The notes: generated by a model not told the origin, from the letters alone. Shown: positions 24,994 through 34,128, numbered from the stretch's first letter. The stretch: DNA of 64,000 nucleotides from Streptomyces sp. NBC_00461 (GCF_036013935.1 NZ_CP107902.1:3753001-3817000); one strand, 5' to 3'. A program made the numbers and translations.

Positions 24994-25396
24994 CCAACTC
25001 CCCCTTGGGTGCACTGGTCCGAGGCTCAATCCTGACATACGCCTCGTGGCGCCCACGAGATCGCCCGAACCTTGTCGGCGAGCTGTTACAGCCCTTGGTG
25101 ATCGAGCGGGGGCGGGCGGCACCGAGCTGCGCCGTCAAGCACCGGGAGGCCGGCCCCGGGAGCACCATGGCCGTCCGGAGGGCGTCGTACAGCCCTGAAT
25201 CACCAGTGGGTATGACGGAGAGCCACCGGAGCGGAACCTGGCGTCATTCAGCCCCTAGGCTCTGGCGCTCATCCGTTCTAGAGTCGTCCCAGACGGCCCG
25301 AGTCCCCGGCCGCTTCTTGTCTCTGTGGCCCCCTGAACCTCCCGCGCCGGTCGCCGGGTTACTCCCGCAGCCCGTGCGCCCGCGGTTGAGGACCAG
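24994..25396. other. intergenic region upstream of the GH6 gene
   Basis: About 400 bases to the sortase terminator with no gene-like frame in either direction. It contains the leftward promoter of the GH6 gene. I see nothing else assignable in it. Confidence 0.5.
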
Positions 25397-25436
25397 CCCG
25401 GTCGGCGGCTTCGGGGGGAGCAGGCCGCCGACCGGG
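25397..25436 (-). terminator. terminator of the class F sortase operon
   Basis: Perfect 13-base arms CCCGGTCGGCGGC and complement over a 14-base loop, 30 bases after the sortase stop on the leftward strand. Confidence 0.8.
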
Positions 25437-25466
25437 CCCGGTACGGGCGGCCCGGTGGTGACGGGT

Positions 25467-26144
25467 TCACAGGCCGGTACCGGTGAGGTAGGCCGAGACG
25501 ATCACGTTCGCCGTGTAGCTGCGGCTGACCCGGTCGAAGGTGCCGCCGCAGGTAATCAGCCGCAGTTCGGCGCGCCCCGACCGGCGTTGCCCGTAGGCCT
25601 GTCGGGCGTCGAAGCGGTCGCGGTCCTGCACCTGTACGTCGTCGACGGTGAACTCGGCGACCTTGCCGTCGTCGCGGACGACGCGGACGCTCTCGCCGGG
25701 CCGTATGGTGCTCAGTTTGTAGAAGACGGCGGGCCGGGTCTCGGTGTCGACGTGCCCCACCATCAGCGCGGCCCCGGCGGCCCCCGGTCTGGCCCCGGCC
25801 GCGTACCAGCCGACGACGCCCGCCTGGTCGTAGGGCGGCGGGTCGATCGCGCCCTGCCGGTCCAGGCCACGGGCCACCACGGGCGCCTGGACGCCCAGGT
25901 CGGGAATGTCGATGCGCTGCGGCAGCGCGTCGCCCAACGGGCGGGCCGCGGGCGGAAGTTCCGCATCCGGCGGCCGTCCGACCGAGGCCAGGTCGCCGGC
26001 GCCGGGCGCGGTGGCGGCGCCCTGCCGTATGTCGGTCACCTGCCGCCCCCACAGCCACAGCCCGAGCAGCAGCACCGCCCAGGCCGTACCCATCAGCACG
26101 CGGGCAGAGCCGGAGGAACGCTCGTGGTCGGCGTGCTCGGACAT
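25467..26144 (-). CDS. class F sortase
   Basis: 225 residues: one N-terminal membrane helix (about 17-33), a Pro-rich linker, then a sortase beta-barrel. Catalytic residues are H131 (MVGHVDT), C199 (LITCGG) and R208 (DRVSRSY). It cleaves a sorting motif and joins the protein to the peptidoglycan. It follows the small secreted protein gene after four bases, so the two are co-transcribed and that protein may be its substrate or accessory. Confidence 0.88.
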   Translation of the reverse strand: MSEHADHERSSGSARVLMGTAWAVLLLGLWLWGRQVTDIRQGAATAPGAGDLASVGRPPDAELPPAARPLGDALPQRIDIPDLGVQAPVVARGLDRQGAIDPPPYDQAGVVGWYAAGARPGAAGAALMVGHVDTETRPAVFYKLSTIRPGESVRVVRDDGKVAEFTVDDVQVQDRDRFDARQAYGQRRSGRAELRLITCGGTFDRVSRSYTANVIVSAYLTGTGL

Positions 26145-26148
26145 CGGC

Positions 26149-26796
26149 TCAATCCGTCCCGCGGCTCCGGCGCGCGCTCAGAAGCGCCACGGCGGCCGCG
26201 GCGACGCCCGCGAGGACGAGTCCGGTGACGGCCTGCCCGGTGCCGGGTCCGGCCGCACTCACGTCCACGGTGGCGAAGTGCGCGGTGCCGCCACCGCCCG
26301 CGTGAACGGGGGCGACGGGGGATGCCGGGGCGGCGGGCGAAACCGGGGCGAGGGGCGCTGCCGGGACGGCGGAAGAGTCGTCGGACAGCGACTCGGCCTC
26401 CGGCTGCGACTGCGCCTGCCCCTGGGACTCGGGCTCCGACTGCGACTGCGACTGCGATACGACGGTGATCCTGCTCTTGACCAGGAAGCTGCCGCACGTG
26501 ATGTTCACGTCGTACGGGCCGGGCTCGGCCGAGGCACGGACCCGGGTGTCCCCGGCGAGGGTGCCCTCGGTGCCCGCGAGCCGGGCGTCCGCGACGAACG
26601 CCGTGGAGTGGGCGGTGGCCGTCCTTTCGGCGCAGCCGGTCACCCGGAGCGCGAGGTCGGCGCCGGGAGCGGGGGCCGACGGGGTCACCGAGAGGCCCGC
26701 TCCGCCCCCGTCCGCTCCGTCCGCCGCGTGCGCCGTCGGCGTGAGGGCGCAGGCGGCCAGGAGCCCTGTGCAGAGAGTGAGACGTAGTGAGCCCAT
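26149..26796 (-). CDS. secreted, C-terminally anchored surface protein paired with sortase F
   Basis: 215 residues. A signal peptide (about 1-25, ending AHA) leads into an immunoglobulin-like beta region with a Cys pair (VTGCAERT and NITCGSF). A low-complexity Ser/Gln/Glu stretch and a Pro/Ala linker follow, and then a C-terminal membrane helix with a basic end (ARRSRGTD). No canonical LPXTG or LAXTG motif is visible before the helix; only GPGTG resembles one. The ATG at 26796 has GGAGG upstream. It is directly upstream of the sortase gene in the same operon. Its function is unknown. Confidence 0.75.
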   Translation of the reverse strand: MGSLRLTLCTGLLAACALTPTAHAADGADGGGAGLSVTPSAPAPGADLALRVTGCAERTATAHSTAFVADARLAGTEGTLAGDTRVRASAEPGPYDVNITCGSFLVKSRITVVSQSQSQSEPESQGQAQSQPEAESLSDDSSAVPAAPLAPVSPAAPASPVAPVHAGGGGTAHFATVDVSAAGPGTGQAVTGLVLAGVAAAAVALLSARRSRGTD

Positions 26797-26908
26797 CGTG
26801 AACCTCCAGATACCTGGAGGCTCCCCCTCGGGCCCGGGCCCCGCATCCTCAGCGGCGCCGCACTGCTCCAAACGGGTTACGAAGGGTTTCGGAACCGCCC
26901 TGACCAGG

Positions 26909-27688
26909 TCAGATCCGGTCGACCAGATCCGCGATCGAGTCGACGACCTGGGACGGCCGGTACGGGAAGTCCTCGACCTGCTCGGGCCGGGTCAGCCCGG
27001 TGAGCACCAGGAACGTCTGCATCCCGGCCTCCATGCCGGCCAGCACGTCGGTGTCCATGCGGTCGCCGATCATCGCGCTGGTCTCGGAGTGGGCGCCGAT
27101 CGCGTTGAGCCCGGTGCGCATCATCAGCGGGTTGGGCTTGCCGGCGAAGTACGGCTGCTTGCCGGTCGCCTTGGTGATCAGCGCGGCCACCGCGCCGGTC
27201 GCGGGCAGCGCGCCCTCGGCGGAGGGGCCGGTCTCGTCCGGGTTGGTGCAGATGAAGCGGGCGCCGGCGTTGATCAGCCGTACCGCCTTGGTCATGGCCT
27301 CGAAGGAATACGTCCGCGTCTCGCCGAGGACGACGTAGTCGGGCTCCTGGTCGGTGAGGATGTACCCGATGTCGTGCAGTGCGGTGGTGAGCCCCGCCTC
27401 ACCGATGACGTACGCCGACCCGCACGGCCGCTGGTCGTCCAGGAACTGGGCGGTGGCGAGCGCCGAGGTCCAGATGGACTCGACCGGCACGTCCAGGCCC
27501 ATGCGCCGCAGCCGGGCGTGCAGGTCGCGCGGGGTGTAGATCGAGTTGTTGGTGAGGACCAGGAAGGGCTTGCCGGACTCGCGGAGCTTCTTCAGGAAGG
27601 CGTCGGCGCCGGGGATCGGAACGCCCTCGTGGATGAGCACACCGTCCATGTCGGTGAGCCACGACTCGATGGGCCTGCGGTCTGCCAT
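26909..27688 (-). CDS. HAD-IIA family phosphatase (NagD-like)
   Basis: 259 residues. The HAD nucleophile motif DMDGVL (D13) opens the protein. Motif II is the LVLTNNS segment, and the conserved loops GKPNPLMM and GDRMDTDV complete the active site. NagD-like enzymes dephosphorylate nucleotides or sugar phosphates. The gene lies beside the HAD remnant and a GntR/UTRA regulator that all point leftward. Confidence 0.85.
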   Translation of the reverse strand: MADRRPIESWLTDMDGVLIHEGVPIPGADAFLKKLRESGKPFLVLTNNSIYTPRDLHARLRRMGLDVPVESIWTSALATAQFLDDQRPCGSAYVIGEAGLTTALHDIGYILTDQEPDYVVLGETRTYSFEAMTKAVRLINAGARFICTNPDETGPSAEGALPATGAVAALITKATGKQPYFAGKPNPLMMRTGLNAIGAHSETSAMIGDRMDTDVLAGMEAGMQTFLVLTGLTRPEQVEDFPYRPSQVVDSIADLVDRI

Positions 27689-27841
27689 GTGCGGGATCTC
27701 CTGCCGTACGCGGTACTGCGTGGCCCCAGCCTAACGATCAGCTGTCGGTCGCAGACTTCCATTCCTCAACGTAACTCTGACTGTTTCAGGCGATCTCGGT
27801 CCAGTGCGGTTCGAAGAGTGACACGCCGTCCATCAGCCTGG

Positions 27842-28213
27842 TCAGGGCGCGAGCAGTCCCGGCAACCGGCCGACGGAGTCGAGCACATGGGTCGCCCCGG
27901 CCACCCGCAGCGTGTCGGCGTCGTGCGCCCCGGTGCGGACCCCGGCGACCACACCGGCGCCCGCGCGGACACCGCTGAGCATGTCGTACGAGGTGTCGCC
28001 CACGACGGCGATCTGCCGTACGCCGTCCGCGGCCGCCGTACGCAGGAACGCGGTCAGCACCATGTCGGGGTACGGGCGTCCGCGACCCCCGGCGTCGGCG
28101 GGGCACAGCGTCAGGGGCACCAGGTCCTGCCAGCCGAGCGCGGCCAGGATCGCGTCCTGTGTGGTGCGCGCGAAGCCGGTGGTCAGCACGACCGTACGGC
28201 CCTGGGCTAGACC
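27842..28213 (-). pseudogene. C-terminal remnant of a phosphonatase-like HAD hydrolase
   Basis: Only the second half of a HAD domain is present: TVVLTTGFART (motif II region), the GRPYPDMV loop, VVGDTSYDM (motif III/IV) and a normal C-terminus. The N-terminal nucleophile and cap, roughly the first hundred residues, are absent. The frame runs back without a start into the end of the GntR gene. A deletion has therefore removed the 5-prime half. No internal ATG with a ribosome-binding site makes a sensible short protein. Confidence 0.75.
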
Positions 28214-28261
28214 CGTTATGCTTTTGTGATGCGACGGGGAGGTGGTGACAGGGAGCGCGAC

Positions 28262-29017
28262 TCAGCCTTGGAGGTGCGCGGTGAACGAGAACCGGTCCCC
28301 GCGGTACAGCGTCCGCACCCGCTCCAGCGGCTGCCCCTCGGTGTCCCGCGAGATCCGGTGGATCAGCAGCATCGGAAGGGCCGGCGGGGTCCCGACGAGC
28401 AGGGCCTCGCGGGGCGTGGCAAGCACCGTCTCGATCCGCTCGTCGGCGTCCCCGAAGGCGATGCCGCGGTCGAGGAGGTAGCCGTAGAAGGAGGAGTCGG
28501 GCGCGAAGTCGGTGTCGAGGCGCGGGACGCGGGACGCGGCGACGTAGGTGCTCTCCAGGCCGATCCGCTCGTCGTCCGCGAGCAGCACGCGCTCCAGGTG
28601 CCAGACGGGTTCGCCGCGTTCGAGGCCGGTCTCGGCGGCGAGCGCGTCCGGGCAGGGGAAGCGGTCGAGGGTGACGAGGCTGCGGCCGGGGGTGCGACCC
28701 TGCCGCCGTACGCCCTCGGTGTAGCTGGCGAGGGAGAGGGGCTGTTCGAGCTTGGGGCCCGCGACGACGGTGCCGCGTCCCTGCCGGCGCAGCTTGCCCT
28801 CCAGCACCAGCTCGCGCAGCGCCTGTCGTACGGTCTCCCGCGCGACCCCGTACTCCTCCGACAGGTCGCGCTCGGTGGGGATGGCGCCGCCCTCCCCCAG
28901 CTCACCGACGAGGCGGTCGATGCGCGCCTTCACCGCGTAGTACTTCGGGATGCGGCCGTGTTCCGGGATGCCGGAGCGGACGGGGGCGCCGGGGGCCTGG
29001 TCGTTCGGGTAGTCCAC
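28262..29017 (-). CDS. GntR/HutC regulator with UTRA domain (DasR-like)
   Basis: 251 residues: a winged helix (about 22-85, RIPKYYAVKARIDRLVG then GVARETVRQAL) and a UTRA effector domain ending LYRGDRFSFTAHL. UTRA regulators of this kind, including DasR, respond to sugar phosphates. GTG at 29017 is chosen as the last upstream start before sequence loses similarity; no clear ribosome-binding site precedes it, so leaderless translation is possible. It probably regulates neighbouring HAD genes or an unlinked sugar system. Confidence 0.82.
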   Translation of the reverse strand: MDYPNDQAPGAPVRSGIPEHGRIPKYYAVKARIDRLVGELGEGGAIPTERDLSEEYGVARETVRQALRELVLEGKLRRQGRGTVVAGPKLEQPLSLASYTEGVRRQGRTPGRSLVTLDRFPCPDALAAETGLERGEPVWHLERVLLADDERIGLESTYVAASRVPRLDTDFAPDSSFYGYLLDRGIAFGDADERIETVLATPREALLVGTPPALPMLLIHRISRDTEGQPLERVRTLYRGDRFSFTAHLQG

Positions 29018-29073
29018 GGGAGGGATCGTCGCAGACGCCACGCCACGCCGGGTACGGCCTCGAACCCGGGCCG

Positions 29074-29919
29074 TCAGCGCCGCCGCCGCACCCGTGGCCT
29101 GAGGGCCAGGAGTACGGCGCCGACGGTGACGAGGAGGACGGCCGCGGCGGCGAGGAGTCCGCCCGCGGTGCCGAGGCCGGTGCTGGCCAGCTCGTCGGCG
29201 AAGGGGAGGCCCGGGACGCGGTCGGGTGAGGGGGTGGCGGAACCGGAGGTGGCGGGAGAGGCACTGGAGGTCCCGGAGATGCCGGAGGTGCTGGAGGTGC
29301 TGGAGGTGCTGGAGGTGCTGGAGGTGCTGGAGGCGGGGCTCTCGGACGGGGCCTCTGTGGGGTCGTCCTGGATGCGGAAGGGGTAGTCGTTGGACTGCCC
29401 GACCCAGTCGCCGTCGTCCTTGTGCCGCTGGATGACGGCGGCGTTGACGGTGACCTTGTTGGGCACGGCGTCCGCGGTCAGGGCGAGCCGGACCTTCACG
29501 GTGACGGTCTTTCCGGGGCCGACGGTGAGGCCGGGGGAGCCGTCGTCGAAGGCGCCGACGAGCTCCTCCTCGTCGGTGGCCTCGAAGCGGACGGGGTGCG
29601 GGTGGCCGCCGTCGTCGTAGAACTCCAGGCGGGGCTGGGCGGGCTTCAGTGCGCGCTTGTCGTCGACGAGTACGACGACCGGGTGGATGTCTCCGCAGGT
29701 CCGGCGGGTGGTGTTGGTGACATCCAGGTACCAGGTGCCATAACCGCCGCCCGCCTCGTACGCGTCCGGGCCACCGTGGATATGACTGGTGAGGGGGAAG
29801 CGGCGGTCGTCCGGAGCGGCGCAGGCGGGACCGGGGGCCGCGTGCGCCGGGGTCGCCACGGAGACAAGGGCGGCTGCTGCCAGGCAGAGGGAGACGGGCG
29901 TGCAGAGTCGCATGAACAT
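29074..29919 (-). CDS. LAXTG-type sortase-anchored cell-wall protein
   Basis: 281 residues: signal peptide (about 1-28, ending AHA), an all-beta extracellular region (about 30-190), a Ser/Thr linker made of SST repeats, then LASTG at 244-248, a hydrophobic helix and a basic tail. That is a complete sorting signal of the LAXTG kind used by Streptomyces class E sortases. The binding region is of unknown type. Start ATG 29919 or 29913; no strong ribosome-binding site. A class E sortase lies about 9 kb to the right. Confidence 0.82.
   Translation of the reverse strand: MFMRLCTPVSLCLAAAALVSVATPAHAAPGPACAAPDDRRFPLTSHIHGGPDAYEAGGGYGTWYLDVTNTTRRTCGDIHPVVVLVDDKRALKPAQPRLEFYDDGGHPHPVRFEATDEEELVGAFDDGSPGLTVGPGKTVTVKVRLALTADAVPNKVTVNAAVIQRHKDDGDWVGQSNDYPFRIQDDPTEAPSESPASSTSSTSSTSSTSSTSGISGTSSASPATSGSATPSPDRVPGLPFADELASTGLGTAGGLLAAAAVLLVTVGAVLLALRPRVRRRR
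29288..29332. repeat. five tandem 9-bp units in the wall-protein linker
   Basis: Five perfect copies of gtgctggag on the + strand, in frame in the leftward gene where they encode SST repeats of the linker. Copy number could vary by slippage without breaking the frame. Confidence 0.85.
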
Positions 29920-30090
29920 GTGACTGTGCCGGGTGGGGACGGCCGCGATACGGCGCCGCTCCGCACGACCCCACAAGACCCCTCGATCAGCGCACCCACG
30001 CCCACGTCCGCCGCCTCAGCCGTCAGCCGTCGGCCGTCAGCCGCACAGCCATCGGCCCGCCTGCACCAATCCGCCCGCCCGCCCGCCGCC

Positions 30091-31263
30091 TCAGCCATCG
30101 GCCCGCCCGAACAGCGGTGCCAACACCAGCTGCGCCGCGCCCTCGGCGACCCCACCCGCGGCAACCCGCACCGACACCGCCGGCTCGCCCACCCGCCGGG
30201 CACGCTCGTCGAGGACGGTGCCCACCCCCCGTACGAAGACCTCCGGGGCGGCGGTGATGGTGCGACCGCCGAGGAGGACGAGGTCGATGTCGAGCAGGGC
30301 GACCAGGTTGCCGGCCGCGGTGCCGAGCACGCGTGCCGCCTCGTCGACCCGGCCGCTTGCCACCGCGGTCAGACACAGCGCCTCGACGCAGCCGCGATTG
30401 CCGCAACCGCACAGCGGTCCGTCCAGCTGGACGACCTGGTGCCCGAACTCACCGGCGCCGGTGCGGGCGCCCCGGTGCACGGTCCCGCCGAGGACGAGCC
30501 CGGCACCGAGTCCCGTACCGAGATACAGATAGGCGAAGGACCCTCCCTCGCCCTCGACGGCCAGCCGGAGCGCGGCCGCGTTGGTGTCCTTGTCCACGAC
30601 GACCGGCACCCCGAGCCGCCGCGCGAGCGCGTCCCGCAGCGGGAAGCCGTCCCACTCGGGGAATCCCGTCACCCGGTGCAGAACACCGCGGGCGTGGTCG
30701 AGCGGACCGGGCAGGGCGACACCGGCACCGAGGAGGGACCCGGCGCCCAGGCCGCCCGGCACCGCGCCCACCAGCGCGTCCGTCTCTCCCGCGACCGCCG
30801 CCACCACGGCCTCCGGCCCCGCCCCCAGGTCCAGCGAGGTACGCCGCTCCCCCACCACGGCACCCGTGAGATCGACCAGCACCGCCCGTAGTTCGTCCCG
30901 GTCCAGATGCAGCCCGACCGCGCACCCCGCCTCGGGCACCAGCCGCAGGACCGTACGGGGCTTGCCGCCGGTCGAGGCGCGGCGGCCTGCCTCCGCAGCG
31001 AGCCCGTCGGCCCGCAGCCGGGCGGTGATCTTGCTGACGGCCTGCGGGGTCAGCCCGGTCCGCTCGGCGAGTTCGAGCCGGCTGATCCCGTCCGCACCGG
31101 CCGTGCGCAGCAGGTCGAGCACGAGCGCCATGTTGTGGCTGCGCAGCGCCGGCAGATTCGCGCCGACAGGCCAGGACGCACCGGCCACCCCGCCGGTCAC
31201 CCCAGCCACCTCGGTCACTCCGGTCGCTCCGGTCACTCCCACTGAACCTGCCGCCCCACTCAT
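30091..31263 (-). CDS. ROK-family transcriptional regulator
   Basis: 390 residues. A Gly/Val/Thr-rich N-terminus precedes a winged helix (about 40-95) and a sugar-kinase-like ROK domain with ATP/sugar-binding segments and the zinc motif CGCGNRGCVEALC. ATG at 31263 has GGAGG upstream. It is divergent from a Gfo/Idh/MocA operon across a 67-base gap holding a 12-3-12 palindrome at 31299-31325, the probable operator for both directions. Confidence 0.87.
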   Translation of the reverse strand: MSGAAGSVGVTGATGVTEVAGVTGGVAGASWPVGANLPALRSHNMALVLDLLRTAGADGISRLELAERTGLTPQAVSKITARLRADGLAAEAGRRASTGGKPRTVLRLVPEAGCAVGLHLDRDELRAVLVDLTGAVVGERRTSLDLGAGPEAVVAAVAGETDALVGAVPGGLGAGSLLGAGVALPGPLDHARGVLHRVTGFPEWDGFPLRDALARRLGVPVVVDKDTNAAALRLAVEGEGGSFAYLYLGTGLGAGLVLGGTVHRGARTGAGEFGHQVVQLDGPLCGCGNRGCVEALCLTAVASGRVDEAARVLGTAAGNLVALLDIDLVLLGGRTITAAPEVFVRGVGTVLDERARRVGEPAVSVRVAAGGVAEGAAQLVLAPLFGRADG

Positions 31264-31298
31264 CCTGTCCTCCACGCCGCCATTGTCCCCCGCGCTTG

Positions 31299-31325
31299 CA
31301 CTTTGGCAACAGCGTTGCGAAAGTG
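31299..31325. promoter_or_regulatory. ROK operator palindrome
   Basis: CACTTTGGCAAC-AGC-GTTGCGAAAGTG, matching at 11 of 12 positions. It ends at the ribosome-binding site of the Gfo/Idh gene (31324-31328), so bound repressor would block that transcript. Such A/T-rich arms with GCAAC cores resemble other ROK operators. Confidence 0.75.
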
Positions 31326-31330
31326 GAGGC

Positions 31331-32404
31331 ATGACTCGTACTCCTCTCCGTGTGGGCCTCATCGGCTACGGCCTCGCGGGCTCCGTCTTCCACGCGCCGC
31401 TGATCGCCGCCACCGAGGGTCTCGCTCTCGACACGGTGGTCACCTCGAACCCGGAGCGGCAGAAGCAGGCCCGCACCGAGTTTCCGGACGTGGGCGTGGC
31501 GGCGACCCCCGACGAGCTGCTCGACCGCGCCGCCGAGCTGGACCTGATCGTCATCGCGTCCCCGAACAGGACGCACGTCTCGCTGGCGACGGCCGCCCTG
31601 AAGGCCGGTCTCCCGGTGGTCGTGGACAAGCCCGTTGCCGGTACGGCGGCCGAGGCGCGCGAGTTGGCCGCCCTCGCCGAGGAGCGCGGCCTCCTCCTCT
31701 CCGTCTTCCAGAACCGCCGCTGGGACAACGACTTCCTGACCCTCCGCAAGCTGCTCGCCGAGGGCGAGTTGGGCGACGTATGGCGCTTCGAGTCCCGCTT
31801 CGAGCGGTGGCGCCCGCAGACCAAGGGCGGCTGGCGCGAGTCCGGCGACCCCGCAGAGATCGGAGGTCTGCTCTACGACCTCGGCAGCCATGTCGTCGAC
31901 CAGGCGCTGGTCCTCTTCGGCCCGGCCGCGCAGGTGTACGCCGAGTCGGACATCCGCCGCCCGGGCGCGGAGGCCGACGACGACACGTTCATCGCGATCA
32001 CGCACAAGAGCGGTGTGCGCTCCCACCTGTATGTCTCCGCGACGACCGCCCAACTCGGCCCGCGTTTCCGGGTGCTGGGCTCGCGGGCGGGTTACGTGAA
32101 GTACGGCCTCGACCCGCAGGAGGCGGCGCTGCGCGAGGGCAGGCGCCCGGGCACGGCAACCGACTGGGGCACGGAAGCGGAGTCCCTGTGGGGCCGTGTC
32201 GGTGCCGGTGAGTCCCCGCTGACCGGCGGTGGTCGCCCCGAGCCCACCCTCCCGGGCGACTACCCCGCGTACTATGCGGCCGTGACCAGGGCTCTCACCG
32301 ACGGCGGTCCCAACCCGGTGACCGCTGTCGAGGCGGCCACCGCCCTCGACGTACTGGAGGCGGCCCGCCGTTCGGCCCGCGACCAAGTGGCGGTGACGCT
32401 GTGA
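31331..32404 (+). CDS. Gfo/Idh/MocA family oxidoreductase
   Basis: 357 residues: N-terminal Rossmann fold (GLIGYGLAGSVFH) and the family's EKP-like lysine (VVDKPVAG), followed by a C-terminal alpha/beta dimerisation domain. NAD(P)-dependent dehydrogenase of a sugar, inositol or related polyol. Start ATG at 31331 with GGAGG. It overlaps the next gene by four bases (GTGA). Under likely control of the divergent ROK protein. Confidence 0.87.
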   Translation: MTRTPLRVGLIGYGLAGSVFHAPLIAATEGLALDTVVTSNPERQKQARTEFPDVGVAATPDELLDRAAELDLIVIASPNRTHVSLATAALKAGLPVVVDKPVAGTAAEARELAALAEERGLLLSVFQNRRWDNDFLTLRKLLAEGELGDVWRFESRFERWRPQTKGGWRESGDPAEIGGLLYDLGSHVVDQALVLFGPAAQVYAESDIRRPGAEADDDTFIAITHKSGVRSHLYVSATTAQLGPRFRVLGSRAGYVKYGLDPQEAALREGRRPGTATDWGTEAESLWGRVGAGESPLTGGGRPEPTLPGDYPAYYAAVTRALTDGGPNPVTAVEAATALDVLEAARRSARDQVAVTL

Positions 32405-32904
32405 CGCGCAACCAGGAGATCACCCCGAAGTTCCACCCGGAACTCACCCCGCCCCTGGAGGAACTGGAGGCGCAGGAACGGCGCCTGGTCTTCAGCCAGT
32501 TCACCCACGACGACGCGTGGGCCCTGGGGTCGCTCCTCGTGGAGCTGGCCCGGGAACGCCAGGCGCCCGTCGCCGTCGACATCCACCGCTCGGGCCAGCA
32601 GCTCTTCCACGCCGCGCTCGCCGGCTCCACTCCCGACAACGACGCCTGGATCGCCCGCAAGCGTCGCGTGGTCGAGCGCTACGGCTCCGCCTCCTACCTG
32701 GTCGGCGCACGCTTCCGCGCCAAGGGCAGCACCTTCGAGGACTCCTCCCGCCTGGACCCGGACGTGTACGCGGCCCACGGTGGCTCCTTCCCGATCAACG
32801 TCCTCGGCGTGGGCGTGATCGGCGCGGTCACCGTGTCCGGCCTGCCGCAACTGGCGGACCACCGGCTCGTGGTGGAGGCGCTGGAGGAGTTCCTGAAGCG
32901 CTGA
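32401..32904 (+). CDS. UPF0303/heme-degrading-domain family protein
   Basis: 167 residues. GTG start within the preceding stop (GTGA), so coupled to the Gfo/Idh gene. Family-typical segments are VAVDIHRSGQQLF, WIARKRRVVERYG and FPINVLGVGVIGAVTVSGL. The fold is shared with HbpS-type heme-binding proteins, but members next to sugar dehydrogenases have no proven role. A short imperfect ggagactgc repeat (32925-32957) follows the gene. Confidence 0.8.
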   Translation: MTRNQEITPKFHPELTPPLEELEAQERRLVFSQFTHDDAWALGSLLVELARERQAPVAVDIHRSGQQLFHAALAGSTPDNDAWIARKRRVVERYGSASYLVGARFRAKGSTFEDSSRLDPDVYAAHGGSFPINVLGVGVIGAVTVSGLPQLADHRLVVEALEEFLKR

Positions 32905-33027
32905 GCGCCGTGACGGGGACTACGGAGATTGCGGAGACTGCGGAGACTGCGGAGACCACGGGGATTATCGCGAGGCACCCTCCGGTTGGCACCGATGGAC
33001 AGCGCACCGACCGGAGGGACCGAACCC

Positions 33028-33894
33028 GTGAGTGACACCTTGAAGGCAACCGTCGGCCGGTACGGCATCTGGAGCGTGGGTCTGCGCTCGGAGGACCCGT
33101 CCCGGCGCTCCGAACTGGCCGACGCCGCCGCGGAGTTGGAGCAACTCGGGTACGGTGCGGCCTGGCTGGGCGGCAGCAGCGCCGCCCGCCACGCCGCACC
33201 GCTCGTCGCAGCGACCTCGCAGCTCACCGTCGGCACCAGCATCCAGTCCATCTGGCAGTACGAGGCCACCGAGAGCGCGGCCGCCTTCGCCGAGCTGGAG
33301 TCGGCCCACCCCGGCCGTTTCGTCCTGGGCCTGGGTGTCAGCCATGCCAAGTTCGCGGACCAGTACCGGCGCCCGTACTCGGCCCTGGCCGCCTATCTCG
33401 ACGCCCTGGACGGGGCCGGTGTCCCCGCCGACCGCCGCGTCCTCGCCGCCCTCGGCCCGAAGACCCTGGAGCTGGCCCGCGACCACGCGGCCGGCTCGAT
33501 CCCGTACCTGGTCACCCCCGAACACACCGCCTACGCCCGCGAGATCCTGGGCGAGACCCCGCTCCTGGCCCCGGAGTTGAAGGTCGTCCTGGAAACGGAC
33601 CCGACCCGGGCCCGCACCCTGGCCCGCGACTATCTGGCCATGTACCTGGCCCTCCCGAACTACACCAACAACTTCCTCCGCCACGGCTTCACCGAGGAGG
33701 ACCTGGCGGAGGGCGGCAGCGACCGCCTGGTGGACGCGGTGTTCGCATGGGGAGACGAATCCCGGATCCGCGCCCGCATCGACACGTTCTTCGAAGCAGG
33801 CGCAGACCACGTGGCCCTCCAGGTGGTGGACGGCGCCGACCGCGATTCCCTTCCGCGCGAGGCCTGGCGCAGGCTGGCTTCCCTGCTCTCTTAG
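33028..33894 (+). CDS. F420-type LLM-class oxidoreductase
   Basis: 288 residues of the luciferase-like fold, closest to the F420-dependent subgroup (TIGR03620-like): YGIWSVGLRS at the start and LGLGVSHAKF in the middle. The substrate is unknown. GTG at 33028 with GGAGGG is preferred over an ATG at 32995. Its stop codon TAG (33892-33894) is supplied by the first bases of the 27-bp repeat array that follows, so the array has encroached on or defined the gene end. Confidence 0.85.
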   Translation: MSDTLKATVGRYGIWSVGLRSEDPSRRSELADAAAELEQLGYGAAWLGGSSAARHAAPLVAATSQLTVGTSIQSIWQYEATESAAAFAELESAHPGRFVLGLGVSHAKFADQYRRPYSALAAYLDALDGAGVPADRRVLAALGPKTLELARDHAAGSIPYLVTPEHTAYAREILGETPLLAPELKVVLETDPTRARTLARDYLAMYLALPNYTNNFLRHGFTEEDLAEGGSDRLVDAVFAWGDESRIRARIDTFFEAGADHVALQVVDGADRDSLPREAWRRLASLLS

Positions 33895-34128
33895 GGGCGC
33901 GGGGAACTGCGCACCTCTCAGGGGCGCGGGGAACTGCGCACCTTTTAGGGGCGCGGGGAACTGCGCACCTTTTAGGGGCGCGGGGAACTGCGCACCTTTT
34001 AGGGGCGCGGGGAACTGCGCACCTTTTAGGGGCGCGGGGAACTGCGCACCTTTTAGGGGCGCGGGGAACTGCGCACCTTTTAGGGGCGCGGGGAACTGCG
34101 CATCTTTCAGGGGCGCGGGGAACTGCGC
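33893..34128. repeat. nine-copy 27-bp tandem array of a dispersed Streptomyces intergenic repeat
   Basis: The 20-base core aggggcgcggggaactgcgc recurs every 27 bases at 33893, 33920, 33947, 33974, 34001, 34028, 34055, 34082 and 34109. Copies are joined by acctttt or close variants (acctctc, atctttc). The last copy continues into gacaagccacag, the form in which this element usually occurs singly. There are no unique spacers, so it is not CRISPR. Unit length is a multiple of three, which makes long false frames on both strands. It lies between the LLM gene and the convergent FAH gene and could act as a stacked terminator for the LLM gene. Confidence 0.92.

Noticed and set aside
33893..34128. 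Possible CRISPR array
   Set aside because: Adjacent repeats have only seven joining bases that are nearly identical, so there are no unique spacers and no cas genes.
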